From Microcebus murinus (Eukaryota > Chordata > Mammalia > Primates > Cheirogaleidae), in the NCBI RefSeq assembly GCF_040939455.1, contig NC_134106.1:72022001-72086000 (forward strand): a DNA stretch of 64,000 nucleotides. Direction: 5' to 3'. Of the stretch, positions 40,815 to 52,598 are shown piece after piece (position 1 is the stretch's first letter; every line of letters begins with the position of its first letter). Made by a program: the position numbers and the translations under genes. Under the pieces are notes generated by a model. The model made no database searches. It saw nothing but the letters and a program-made list of their open reading frames with translations, and was not told the DNA's origin.

Positions 40815-40988
40815 CAGGTCTGGCTACATAATTTGTAGGGCCCAGTGAAAAACAATGTGGAGCCCCTTGTTAAAAAATGACTAAGAATTTCAAGCTGGCA
40901 ATTGCTGAGCATTAAACCAAATGTAGGGCCCTTCAGAATCCAGGGCCCTGTGTGGTGGCACAGATCATAGGCCCCTGAAGCTGCCTTG
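40815..40988. mobile_element. hAT-like DNA transposon copy (short form)
   Basis: Ends CAGGTCTGGCTACATAATTTG and, inverted, CAAGGCAGCTTCAGGGGCC. It shares both ends and the 'agggcccttc' and 'gggccctgtg' blocks with 21,627-22,509, but without the interior. Confidence 0.5.
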
Positions 40989-41420
40989 AGGACAGGTAAC
41001 CAGGGTGGGATACACTTCTTTACCAAAGAAAGGTCTAGGATTCTCAGCTGTGTTTCCCTAAAACGGTGCTCATTGCCTAGGCCCTGGGCTGTTACCTTGT
41101 CACCACCAGCTGTGATTTTGTCACCTCCAGAGCATAGCTGCCCTGCTTCCTCAGGTCCTCTTCAATTTTATCATCTAAGCCTGGGTTTCCCTGGAAGTAG
41201 AACTTGAAGTAATGACTTGGGGGCAATAGTTTATTTGGGAAGTTGACCCAGGAGCAGGAGAGAGATGGGGGGGGTGAGTGAGGGATGGAGGGTGAGGCAA
41301 TGTGTAGATGTGTAAGTGAGTGGCCACTGCAGACCGCTGCTACCAACAACTACTGCTGGAGTCAGAGGGGAGACCAAGAGGATTTAAAGTGTTGAAAGTG
41401 GTGCACAGGTGTATCCCTTA

Positions 41421-41588
41421 CAATGCTTCCCAAACTCCAGTGTGCACACAACTCACATAGAGACCTTGTTAGAATGCGGATTCTGATTCAGTAGGTCTGG
41501 GGTGGCACCTGAGATTCTGCATTTCTACAAACTCCCAGCTGCTACTGGTGCTGCTGGTTTGCAGACTACATTTTGAGCGGCAAGGTAT
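41421..41588. mobile_element. MER5-like (hAT-Charlie) DNA element
   Basis: 'caatgcttcccaaactccagtgtgcacac', 'attctgattcagtaggtctggggtgg' and 'agattctgcatttctac' follow the MER5 order. Confidence 0.7.
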
Positions 41589-41859
41589 GACACCATAACC
41601 CTAGATGCACTGCAACCTTAACCCTCAGCCTCTCCTCCAAGGGCTCAGACTGGGTGCCCAACCTTTTAGCGCACAGAGCCTTGGCTACCAATAACAGGCA
41701 AGGAGGTAGAGATTCCTTTCTGTCTACAACCTAGAAGACAAATGGTAATTTCCTCATCAAGTTATCTGGACAGGTCTGTTTTATAAAGATAACACAGGTG
41801 GCAGTATGAAAAAAGAATTGGCATGAAATTCATGACATTTTCATGGCATGAAAAAAGAA

Positions 41860-42370
41860 CCACTTAGGGAGGAGAGGCGGCTATCATCAGACAAGAGTTG
41901 ATAAACGCCTGAATTGGGGCTCTTTGAGGATTAGAATGGAAGCAGCCAGAAGAGAGTTTTCAGAGGTTGATTCAGCTGGTGGAGGAGGATAACTGGATGT
42001 TAGCGGGATAGTAAGAAAGAACAAAGTTGACTCCAGAGTTTTGATCCTGGGTGTGCCTGGAATGATGAGGGTGCTATTACTAAATGGAGGCAGAGAGAGG
42101 AGCAGCTTGTGAGGGAAAGGAGTTCAAAACTAGGTTTTGAACACTAGATTTTAGGAGCTATGCATCCTTATGTCTAAGACAAGTCCTGGGCATCTATCTA
42201 GGCAAGAAGAAATTAGAACAAAATGGTAAAAGAAATACAAGGATGTGCATCACATGAATTTAGTTGTGGAGTACAAAGTTTTTAGAAATAAGAATGTGAG
42301 GACAACTATTCACTGAGTAGAAGAAATCTAAAATAATGGAGTGTGGAGGGAACCATTTTGGTAGCATAGG
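41860..42370 (+). mobile_element. Ancient mammalian interspersed repeat, family not named
   Basis: Resembles the reiterated sequence containing 'gactccaggtttc', 'tggtgccatttac' and 'gacatgttgag' motifs. The same family appears at 45,760-46,890. No gene seen across it. Confidence 0.4.
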
Positions 42371-42969
42371 GCAATACACTTAGAAGTTTTAGGGGAAATA
42401 AAAACCTTTGCTCATAAGCAGATATGGAGCATTTCCTTCTATAACAAACCATGGAAATCTTTCTGAAAATCTTTGTGTGAAGCTTCCAAGAAAGTCGATC
42501 CGTTCCTTGTTATACCTGCTCTGTTGTTAAATATAGAATCTGAGACACTGGAGTTACTCATCCGGTATCTTTTATGAGTGCTGCTTGTACACAAAGTATT
42601 CTTCTGTGTTCTCTTTTAATGTGGTCAAATGAATATATTTAGGTATGTAAAGTTTTTTCTATAGTTTTTTTTCCATAGTTTTTTTTCCCCTAAACATCTT
42701 ACAGGAAAAAAAAGCATACATATAAAACAACTTGTTACAGCTTCTTCGATGTTTTTCTAGTTCTTGTAAGTGTACATGTATATGATTTACATATTCATTT
42801 TGAGAGTGACTGTGAATCACATCTGGTGTGCAGATTGTTTAATGGCCACATATTCCTTCCTTCCATCCCTGTTTACACCCTGCTTTGCAATGTGACCTAG
42901 ATGCTCCTTCCATCTAGGTGTGGAGTCAATTGCCTCACTTCTTGAATTTCTACTGGTCTTATGACAAGG

Positions 42970-43253
42970 TTTTTTTTTTAGGCAGAGTCTCACTCTGTTG
43001 CTGGGGCTAAAGTGCCATGGTGTCAGCCTAGCTCACAGCAACCTCAAACCCCTGGGCTCAAGGGATCCTCCTGCCTCAGCCTCCTGAGTAGCTGTAGCTA
43101 TAGGCATGCACCCCCACACCCAGCTAATTTTTTCTATTTTTAGTAGAGATGAGGTCTCACTCTTGCTCAGGCTGGTCTCCTGACCTCGAGTGATTCTCCC
43201 ACCTTGGCCTCCCAGAATGCTAGGATTACAGGTGTGAGCCATGGCGCCTGGCC
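42970..43253 (-). mobile_element. Alu inside the LTR
   Basis: Inverted, flanked by TCTTATGACA (42,957-42,966 and 43,254-43,263). Lacks the strepsirrhine middle insertion. Confidence 0.93.
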
Positions 43254-43442
43254 TCTTATGACAGGCTTTGACCAACAGATTGCTGTTTCTGCACTTGCCC
43301 TCTTGCAATGCTGCCACCATCCTATGAAGAAGCTCAGGCTACCCTCCTTGCTATGACAGACCATGTGGAGAGAGAAAGCTCTACCTTTCAGCCAGCACCA
43401 AACACCAGACATGTGAGCAGGGCCTTCTTACACCATCTAAAC

Positions 43443-43634
43443 CAGGTGTCCTCCAACTGCGGCCCACAGGCCACATGCTGCCCGCCTAGGACATTTATCC
43501 GGCCCACCAGGTGTTTTTGCCACCACTGCCTGTCCTGCTTAGCATAGGACTTGTCCCAGGCCCATGATGCGCATTCTCCAACAGTCTGAGGGACAGTGAA
43601 CTGGCCCCCTGTTTAAAAAGTTTGAGGACCCCTG
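43443..43634. mobile_element. hAT MITE with perfect 8-bp target duplication
   Basis: 192 bp. Left end CAGGTGTCCTCCAACTGCGG; right end, inverted, CAGGGGTCCTCAAACTTTTT. Flanked by ATCTAAAC exactly (43,435-43,442 and 43,635-43,642), the hallmark of hAT insertion. It contains 'ggcccacaggccacatg' and 'gggacagtgaactggccccc'. The ends resemble OposCharlie/OC1-type hAT elements. No coding capacity. Confidence 0.85.
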
Positions 43635-43992
43635 ATCTAAACCAACTGAGTTACCAGATGACTGTGGTCACGTGAGTAACTCCAGGCCAGGCCAACCAAA
43701 AACCCATCCGGCAGAGCCCAGTCCGAGTTGCTGAACTATAGAATTGTGAACACATAAAATGTTGGTTGTTTCAAGCCACTAAGTTTTAGTTTGTACATAA
43801 TAATATATAACTGATATAATTTGATACCTGGTATTTGCATTCTGATTTTGGAATTAACATTATTTTTGATATAATTTTTCATGTATTTAAATAAGTTGTA
43901 AGACAAAAATTTTAAAAGACTACATGTAATTCCATTGTATTACTTTACTGTAGTTTACTTAAATTTTTCCCAATAATTGGGCATTTGGTTTA

Positions 43993-44324
<332 letters not shown>

Positions 44325-44325
44325 T

Positions 44326-44675
44326 GGCCGGGCGCTGTGGCTCACGCCTGTAATCCTAGCTCTTGGGAGGCCGAGGCGGGCGGATTGCTCAAGGTCAGGA
44401 GTTCAAAACCAGCCTGAGCAAGAGCAAGACCCCGTCTCTACTGTAAACAGAAAGAAATTAATTGGCCAACTGATATATATATATATAAAATTAGCCGGGC
44501 ATAGTGGCACATGCCTGTAGTCCCAGCTACTCGGGAGGCTGAGGCAGAAGGATCACTCAAGCCCAGGAGTTTGAGGTTGCTGTGAGCTAGGCTGACGCCA
44601 CGGCACTCACTCTAGCCTGGACAACAAAGTGAGACTCTGTCTCAAAAAAAAAAAAAATAATAATAATAATAATTC
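44326..44675 (+). mobile_element. Young strepsirrhine Alu plus (TAA)n
   Basis: GGCCGGGCGCTGTGG start, CCTAGCTCTTGGGAGG mark. Poly(A) grades into (TAA)n at about 44,655-44,675. Confidence 0.95.
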
Positions 44676-44895
44676 TAAACATCATTGTACAAGTGGTTTC
44701 TAAATTTTTTTCCTGCTGTTTTCTTAGGAAATGTTCTTATGGAAAGTGGAATCCGTGAAGGAAAGCATTAACTCTCATTATATATTGCCTAACTACTTTC
44801 CAAATGCTTTTTCCCAATTTACAGTGCAGCCAACAGTGTACTTATCTCCTCATACCCACTCAGCAATTGTTCTTAATTTAGTAATTTTTAAACTG

Positions 44896-45230
44896 AGATG
44901 TGCTATGGTCCAAATTCATATATCAAAATCCTAACCCCCAAGGCAATGGTGGGACCTTTGAGATAGGATTAGATCATGAAAGCAGACCCTTCTTGAGTGG
45001 GATTAGTGCCCTTATAAATGAGATCAGAGACAGTCCCTCATCCCTTCCTCCATGTGAAGTTAGAGAAGTTGGCTGTCTATGAGAAAACAGGCACTTGCCA
45101 AACACCAGTCTGCCAGTGTCTTGATCTTGGACTTCTTAGCTTCCAGAACTGTGAGCAATGAATTCCTGTTGCTTATAATCCACCAAGTTTATGGTACTTT
45201 TTAAATAGCAGCCCTAACAGACTAAGACAG
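44896..45230 (+). mobile_element. MST-like (MaLR) solitary LTR
   Basis: Starts TGCTATGG and ends AAGACA. Contains 'cctaacccccaaggcaatgg', 'gggattagtgcccttataaa', 'gatcttggacttcttagcttcc' and 'aacagactaagac' in MST order. LTR only. Confidence 0.88.
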
Positions 45231-45269
45231 ATGTGACATATGTGAAGCAAAGTGTACAAATTTTTACTT

Positions 45270-45700
45270 CATAGCTTGACTAATATTTACAGATAAATAG
45301 ATAAAGATGTGCAGATAGTCAGACAAACAGACAAACTTCATGTAATCACCACCCAGATGAAGTTATGGAACATTTCCAGCTCCCCAGAAGTTTCTCTAGT
45401 TCCCCTTACCAGTCAATACCACCCACAGAAGTAACTACTGGGTTACTTTCTGACTTTCATAACTACAGATTAGTTTTGTCTAATCTTGAACTTCATATAT
45501 ATGGAATCGTATTCTTGTGTAGTCTTGTTTGTCTGTTTTCTTTTGCTTGTCATTGTATCTGTGAAATCCATCCATAGCCACATCTTCTTTACCCATTCTT
45601 GTTTTGTTTTGTTTTTTGATGGGCATGTGGATAGGTTTTTCTTTTGGTGGCTATTAAACAATGATTTTAAAAACTTTTTTTCACTTATTTGAATAGCTCT
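45270..45700 (-). mobile_element. Old L1 3' fragment
   Basis: Antisense pattern of L1M 3' UTR/ORF2 end ('aatcaccacccagatgaagttatgg' and 'tccatccatagccac'). Diverged. Confidence 0.5.
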
Positions 45701-45759
45701 ATAAATATGCATTGATACCTTAGAGGTGTTTCAATATTATTATCCTCAATTACTGTTGA

Positions 45760-46890
45760 AGTGTAGCAGACGAGGGACTAGAGACTAGTTTGAATGAGTG
45801 GGCAGGGACTAGATTATAAAGGGTCTTGTGAGTAATGCCAAGGAAGTTGGACTTTGTGGCATGGACAGAGGGGAGTCACTGAGGGACCTGAAGCAAGAGA
45901 GGGAACTCATCAATTTGAATTTAGGGAAATAACTCTGGCTGTAGGTAGGAGAACAGATGATTTGAGGAAAAGCCTGGAGGCAGAGGATTTCTAGGTAGAA
46001 GACTACAGCAATAGCACAGGTGAGAAATAAACTGGGCCTGAACTAATATAGCAGCCACAGAACTTAGTGTCTGATGAGATTTAGGGGATAAGGAAGTAGG
46101 AGGATCTAATAAGGGTTTCTGCTAGGTAGCTAGGGTAGTGCTAGATGCGTTGACTAAGATAAGGAGTGGGGTGGGGAGCAGGAAGAGACAGCACCATATA
46201 AAAGATAATAAGGTCATTTTAGATACGTTGAATTTGAGATACTTGTGGCATGCCTGGGCGAAGAGGTCCACTTAACAGTTGGAGATGCAGCTCCAGAGTT
46301 CTGGAAAGGGGTCCTGCTAGAAAGAGATTTGGGACTTCATCAGCACATAGGTAGAAGAGCGTGGAAAGTTGATAAGATCAGTTAGAAAATCTTTGAGTGG
46401 GGGAAGGCGGGCAGTGAGAATGGAAGCCAAAGAAGGAGACTGTCTGAGGTAAACAGGAAAGATGTGGGTCTTAGTAGTCCAGGGAAGAAAATTTCAAAAA
46501 GGCAATAGCTACAAAGTGGAAGCCAGATAGCAGCGAGTTGAGGAAATGGAAAGAAAGCATTAGAATTTCCTTTTAAGAAATTTAGCTGCAGATATAAAGA
46601 AAGATGATGGCGTCAAGGCCAAAATCAACATTTTTGTTTATTTTTTCAATTGACAGAGATATGGACATATTTATAGGCTCTGGAGAAAAAGAGACTGAAA
46701 AAGTGTGAGAGGGAGACAACAATGATGGAATGGGATCTTGGAGTTGAGAGCAGGATATGGGGATTAAGTACAGAGATAGAGGCGTAGGTAAAAGGCCGTC
46801 TTATCTTCTGAGACAGGAGAAAGGACAGACCCCAACAGAAAATGGCACTCATCAATCTGTGGGAACACCACCCTGCTTGGTGGTGTGTTT
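45760..46890 (+). mobile_element. Ancient mammalian interspersed repeat, longer copy
   Basis: Motifs 'ttggactttgtggcatgg', 'gggagtcactgagggacctgaagcaagag', 'aaataactctggctg' and 'caggtgagaaataaactggg' follow one reiterated mammalian family. No gene seen. Family name not assigned. Confidence 0.45.
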
Positions 46891-46999
46891 TGCCCCAGAA
46901 GCTTTTAGCAAGTTGTAGATAGATTGTTGGGTTCTCTTACTGTTGATCACTGAGATGGTTTTCTAGTTTTTCACTATTTTAAGGAATGGTAAAAATGTC

Positions 47000-48335
47000 A
47001 TTTTTTATCAGTTCTCTTTTTTTCTTAGAATATATCATTACTAATATAGTTAACTGCCCGATCCTATTTCCCTCCCCTTCTCTGTTAAGGCAACCACTGT
47101 CCCGAAGTAGCAATATGTCATTCTCATATAGCTAACATGTTTTCACTGAGTATATAGTGCTCATAACTAACATAGAGAATTGTTTTATATGTTTTAAGAC
47201 TTTAAAAAATTGAAATTATACTGTACTTGTTATGCAGCTTGCTTCTTTTATTCATTATTATATTTTTAAGATTTATCCATGTGGATAAAATTAGCTCTCA
47301 TGTATTTTAGCTCCTCTGTGGTTTTTCATTGTATAAAAATGCTATAATTTACTTATCCTTCTCCAATACTGTTTCTAGTGTTTTATTACAAAAATGAACA
47401 CGTGCAAAACTTTCTTTATGATGACAATTTCCACATTAAAAGAATGTGTGTCCTGTGTTTGTTAAGTAGTATTTTATAATCATCAATTAAATCAAGTTGC
47501 TTAATAGTGTTGTTGAAATCTGTGTCTTTACTGACTTTTGTCTGCTTGTTTTATCAATTACTGAGAGAAAGGTATTAAACTCTTCAAACACTGTTGTGGG
47601 TTTGTCTATTTCTCCTTTAGTTTTGTAGTTTTTGCTTTATATATTTTGAAACTTCATTACTGGATACATACACTTTTATAAAGGAATGTCTTATTGATTG
47701 ATTGACTCTTGTATCATTAAAATGTCCCTAAGGCATGGTGGCTAAGGCCTGTAATCCTAGCATTCTGGGAGGCTGAGGCGGGTGGATTGCTCAAGGAGGA
47801 GTTCAAGACCAGCCTGAGCAAGAGCAAGACCCCATCTCTAATAAAAATAGAAATGAATTAATTGGCCAACTAAAAAAAAAAATATATATATATATATATA
47901 TAAATTATCTGGGCATGGTGGCGCATGCCTGTAGTACCAGCTACTCAGGAGGCTAAGGCAGGAGGATTGCTTGAGCCCAGGAGTTTGAGGTTGCTATGAG
48001 CTAGGCTGACTCCACGGCACTCTAGCCTGGGCAACACAAGCGAGATGCTGTCTCAAAAAAAAAAAGTCCCTCTTAATTTCTGTTCATAGTCCTTGACTTA
48101 AAGTCTATTTTGTCCAATATTAATATAACCACTCCAGTTTTATTATGATTAGTGTTTGCTTGGTATATTTTCCTCTATCTCTTTTACTTTTATTCTATAT
48201 GTATATTTAAATGTAAAATGCATCTCTTACAAATAGCATTTAATTGGATCTTGATTTTTAAAATCCAATCTGATAATCTTTGTTTTTTAATTGGAGTGCT
48301 TAATCCATTTAGTATAATTATTTACATATAACAAG
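47000..48335 (-). mobile_element. Old LINE and L1 ORF2 fragments
   Basis: 47,000-47,440 is a very diverged LINE 3' region. 47,450-47,729 and 48,066-48,335 are antisense L1 ORF2 (for example 'gaaaggtattaaactcttcaaac' and 'agtctattttgtccaatat'), split by an Alu. Confidence 0.65.
47730..48065 (+). mobile_element. Strepsirrhine Alu, 5'-truncated
   Basis: Starts at about 'aaggcatggtgg', with an (AT)n expansion in the middle region (about 47,882-47,902). Flanked by AATGTCCCT and AAAGTCCCT-like sequence. Confidence 0.9.
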
Positions 48336-48337
48336 TT

Positions 48338-48575
48338 TTGGAGCCAGACTGTTGAGGTTCAAATCTCACTAGTCCACTTACTCTCTTTGATCTTAATAAA
48401 GTTATCTAATCTTTTCTTTCTCTTCTTGCTTCAGTTTCTTTATCTATCCTTTATAGATGAAGTAGAAATGGATAGTACTACCTAACTGTTGAATTTTTAT
48501 GCGGATAACATGCACTAATACATATAAAGTGCTCAGAGCTGTGCCTGGTATATAGCAACAATAAATGTCAGTTGG
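48338..48575 (+). mobile_element. MIR SINE, long copy
   Basis: 'ggagccagactgttgaggttcaaatc' through 'gtgctcagagctgtgcctggtatatagcaacaataaat'. Nearly full MIR length. Confidence 0.8.
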
Positions 48576-48728
48576 ATGGATTTAACATTATGTATTGCTG
48601 TGGCTTTAGGTTTTCATTTAACGTCTATCATAGCTAAAAGAGATAACTCACAAAGATAATTACTTTCAAGTTATTTATATTTTCAATCTCATTTAACAGC
48701 AAAAGTTTTATTCAAAATATCTAGTACA

Positions 48729-48814
48729 GTATATGGCCATACTACCCTGAATGCACCTGATCTTGTCTGATCTCAGAAGGTAAGCAGGGTCAGGACTGGT
48801 TAGTACTTGGATGG
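48729..48814 (+). pseudogene. Tailless 5S rRNA retropseudogene (nt 1-86)
   Basis: 86 bases match 5S rRNA from its first base (GTATATGGCCATACTACCCT) to GTACTTGGATGG at nt 86, without any indel. By hand about 75 of 86 agree; eight of the eleven differences are C/T or G/A. The remaining 3' end, nt 87-121, is absent and there is no poly(A). The flanks CAAAATATCTAGTACA (48,713-48,728) and CAAAATAGCTAGTACA (48,815-48,830) form a 16-bp duplication with one mismatch, so L1 machinery inserted it. The internal pol III promoter is decayed and the RNA would lack its 3' half-stem, so function as 5S is excluded. Confidence 0.93.
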
Positions 48815-48946
48815 CAAAATAGCTAGTACACTTCCATCTTCCCTAATGACAATCAATTGTTCCTGTAAATGAATCAGAATATGCTATATTTATGTTTTAA
48901 ATAAATTTATTCAAAACTAACTTAGAACGCTCTGGAAAACTTCTAA

Positions 48947-49299
<353 letters not shown>

Positions 49300-49369
49300 A
49301 AAATTCGGTTTAAAAGTTGTTTGCTTTGTAAAATTAACTGCAGATAGAATTTTTGAAAATAATTGACAG

Positions 49370-51215
49370 ACTTTATTTTTTAGAGCAGTTTTAGGTTTAT
49401 AGAGAAATTCATCAAAAAGTACAGAGCTTTCTCATACATCTCCTTTTTCTCTCCCTACCTCCCCTTCTTCTTTTCCCATATGTGTATTTAATGGTATAAA
49501 GCAGGAGCTTTATATAAATACATTTATATAAATACATTTATACTGCTTTCATTACATCCCACAAATATTGATGTTATATTTTCATTTTTATTGAGTTCAA
49601 AGTATTTTAAAATTTCTCTTCTTTTGAGACCTCTCCTTTGACTCATTTGTTATTTAGCAGTATGTAGTTTAATTGGCAAGTATTTTGGAATTTTCCAGCT
49701 ATCCTTCTGTTATTGGCTTCTAGTTAATACCCTTCTCAACTGATAGCATACTTTGTACAATTTCTATTCTTTTAACACATTGATTGCCACACTAGAAAAA
49801 AAATTTTTTTCCCTGGGGCCATGGTGCTGTATTAAAATGATCCTTTTTAATTTGTTATTTTTTATTGTTTTCTGTGCATGAGTTATATGCAGCACAATCC
49901 ACGTTTTTAGAATTAAATTGCCAATATTAATTGTAACAATAAGAACAACAAGAAGTAAGATTTTCACGAACCAACTGCAGGGTTTTGCCTTACGAGGCCT
50001 CGGGCTCAAAATTAGTCCGAGTTAAATACAACCCACCTGGCAATCAATGTGTTAAACTTCTTAAGGTTTGTTTTATGACCCAGAATGTGGTCTCTCTTGG
50101 TGACTGTTCCATGGGAGCTGCTGTTGTTGTTGTTGGATGAAGTATTTTATAAATATCAATTAGATCCAATTGATTGACGGTATTATTCAGTTCAACTATG
50201 TGGTTACTGAATTTAGGCCTGCCGGATCTGTCAACTACTGATAGAGAAGTGTTGAAGTCTCCAAGTATAAAAGTGCATTCATGTATTTCTCCTTGCAGTT
50301 CTATCAGTTTTGCTTCATGTATTTTCACACTCTGTTGTTAGGTGCACACACATTAAGGATTGTTATGTTTTCCTGGAGATTTTTTTCTTTAACATTATGT
50401 TCCCTTCTTTATCCCTGATCATTTTACTTGCATATAACATGCTTTGTCTGAAATTAATGTAGTATTTCAGCTTTCTTTTGACTAGTATTAGCACGGTATA
50501 TAATTCTCCTTTTTTTTTTTTACTTTTATGCTTTATATTTAAAGTGTTTCTTTTAAACAAAATTTAGTGGGATTTTGTTTTTTATCCACTTTGACAGTCT
50601 CTTTTAATTGGTATGCTTAGACCATTCACATTTAAAGTGAATATTGACATGAATATGATAGGATAAATACCTATAATATTTTTAATTGTTTCTATTCATT
50701 GCCCTTGTTCTCTGTTTCTTTTTGTCTTTCATTCACTCTTTTTCTGTCTTCTCTGGTTTTAGTTTAGCATTTTATATTATTCCATTTTTTCTCCTCTCTT
50801 AGCATATCAATTATGCTTGTTTTTTTAAACAAAATTTTAGTGGTTTCCCTAGAATTTGTAACCCACATTTGCAAGTATACAATCCAACTCCACTTTAAAG
50901 TAATACTACACTGCTTTACCTTTAGTGCAGGTTCCTTATAACAGAGTATTTCCAGTGCCTCCCTCCCATCTCTTATAACATTGTTGCCATTCATTTTACT
51001 TATACAAAAGCAATAATTACTGAAAGCATGGATTAAGTAGGTTAGAACTAAATTATGTAGTGAAAATTTTACATTTTTGGTAATTTTTCCCACGTAGCTA
51101 TTATTATGCTCTATCATTTTATATTTCATTAATGTTTGTGTTTTTGGGCATGTCTGGTTGTCTATTATGGTGATTTTTGAAGACAAAGTATGAGATGGAA
51201 GGGAAAGATTATAGG
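49370..51215 (-). mobile_element. Old L1 with endonuclease-domain remnant
   Basis: Antisense L1. A decayed frame at 50,044-50,328 contains 'TFILGDFNTSLSVVDRSG' and 'LNNTVNQLDLIDIYKILHP', typical of the L1 ORF2 endonuclease. The upstream L1 5' region extends to about 51,215. Interrupted by the TTAA element at 49,776-50,051. Confidence 0.8.
49776..50051. mobile_element. piggyBac-like non-autonomous transposon
   Basis: 276 bp flanked on both sides by TTAA (49,772-49,775 and 50,052-50,055). The termini are a perfect 14-bp inverted repeat CACATTGATTGCCA. Old L1 sequence reads continuously across the site if the element and one TTAA are removed. No transposase; the 81-codon minus frame through it is not recognised. 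Related to the non-autonomous piggyBac class known from mouse lemur, by target and end structure. Confidence 0.85.
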
Positions 51216-51626
51216 CCTAGGTCTATGGACTCTTCTGATAAGTTGATGAAGTTTAAATCTTTGAGGCATTTTATTGCACTAGGGAACCGGGGATGCTGGT
51301 AATCCAAGTTGTTCTATTCCTTTGTGCATTATATTTGATAAACAACTTACACATTAAGCAATGGCTCTAGCAAAATTGCAAAGACACTTAACTCCAAATC
51401 ACAGCCGTTTGATAAGTAAGGGGGCTGATTATTTTCAATGGTTACTGGAATCTTGAAACAGAATAAAGTTTTTGTTAAAAAAAAAAAATCACAGTCAGTT
51501 GAAAAGGCTCAGGAAGCAAGTTATTTAGAAGCAATTATTTATTGTCCAGAAAAGAAAAAGGCACACAACAATGAGAACTTAATAATGTCAGTATTTAAAA
51601 TTAGAGTGAGTAAAACGCAAGAGCCA

Positions 51627-51762
51627 GGTGTAGTGGCTTATGCCTGTAGTCCCAGCTACTGAAGAGGCTGAGGTAGGAGGATCCCTAAAGTACAAGGAAT
51701 TCTAGTCCAGCCTGGGCAGCATAGTGAGATGCTGTCTCTAAAAAAACTAAAATAAAAAAGCA
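51627..51762 (+). mobile_element. Alu monomer (FRAM-like)
   Basis: 'agccaggtgtagtggcttatgcc' to 'gagatgctgtctctaaaa', a single right-type monomer inserted in the transposase remnant. Confidence 0.8.
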
Positions 51763-52259
51763 AAATGCTAAGAGAAGATGTAGTATGAGAAAATGAAAAG
51801 GTTCTTCTCTCAAGCAATGTGATCAATCAGTGTATTGATGGCATGTAACATTTTATATGATAAAGTAAAACAATTGGTTTTCTATGCAGTTTGATGAATC
51901 AACAGATTTTATGAATAAATGTCATAACATTTTAAGAATTGTAAATAAGGTGAAATTCGAGAACATCTTTTCTGCTGCAAAAGCTGTCTCAAACAAGCAA
52001 AGGCCAAGATGCATTTAATGATCTGTCTTTGTATCCGGAATCAAAAGGTCTGACTTGCAGAAATTGAGGGGGCCCACCAATGGTTAGCTCCAGGAGAGAC
52101 AAAGCAAAGGAAATACTGACTTTGTTTACAATACACTGTTTTCTTCACAGAGAGGCGCTGGTGTTAAAGTCTGTCCAAGAAAAATTTTAAAAGACTGGAT
52201 GATGTGACAAAAATGGCCAACTTTATTAAACAGAGACCAATTTATCTGAAAATGCTTTT

Positions 52260-52598
52260 TTTTTTTTTTTTTTTTTTTTTGAGATAGAGTTTTGCTTTGT
52301 TGCCCAGGCTAGAGTCAGTGCCCTGGCGTCAGCCTAGCTCACAGCAACCTCAAACTCATGGGCTCAAGCAATCCTCCTGCCTCAACCTCCCGAGTAGCTG
52401 GGACTACAGGCATGCGCCACCACCCCCGGCTAATTTTTTCTATATATATATTAGTTGGCCAATTAGTTTCTTTCTATTTATAGTAGAGACGGGGTCTCGC
52501 TCTTGCTTAGGCTGGTTTCAAACTCCTGACCTTGAGCAATCTGCCCGCCTCGGCCTCCCAGAGTGCTAGGATTACAGGCATGAGCCACTGAGCTTGGC
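52260..52598 (-). mobile_element. Strepsirrhine Alu
   Basis: Flanked by CTGAAAATGCTTTT (52,246-52,259 and 52,599-52,612), splitting the transposase remnant. Confidence 0.96.

Larger units (their letters stand above)
42860..43805 (+). mobile_element. MLT1-like (MaLR) solitary LTR, interrupted
   Basis: 'cctatgaagaagctcaggctaccc', 'agacatgtgagcagggccttctta' and 'ggttgtttcaagccactaagttttag' are in MLT1 order. Broken by an Alu and a hAT MITE, both with intact duplications. LTR only, no retroviral gene. Confidence 0.75.

Noticed and set aside
49764..50009. 81-codon frame through the TTAA element
   Set aside because: Not similar to piggyBac transposase and spans the element end; the element is non-autonomous.
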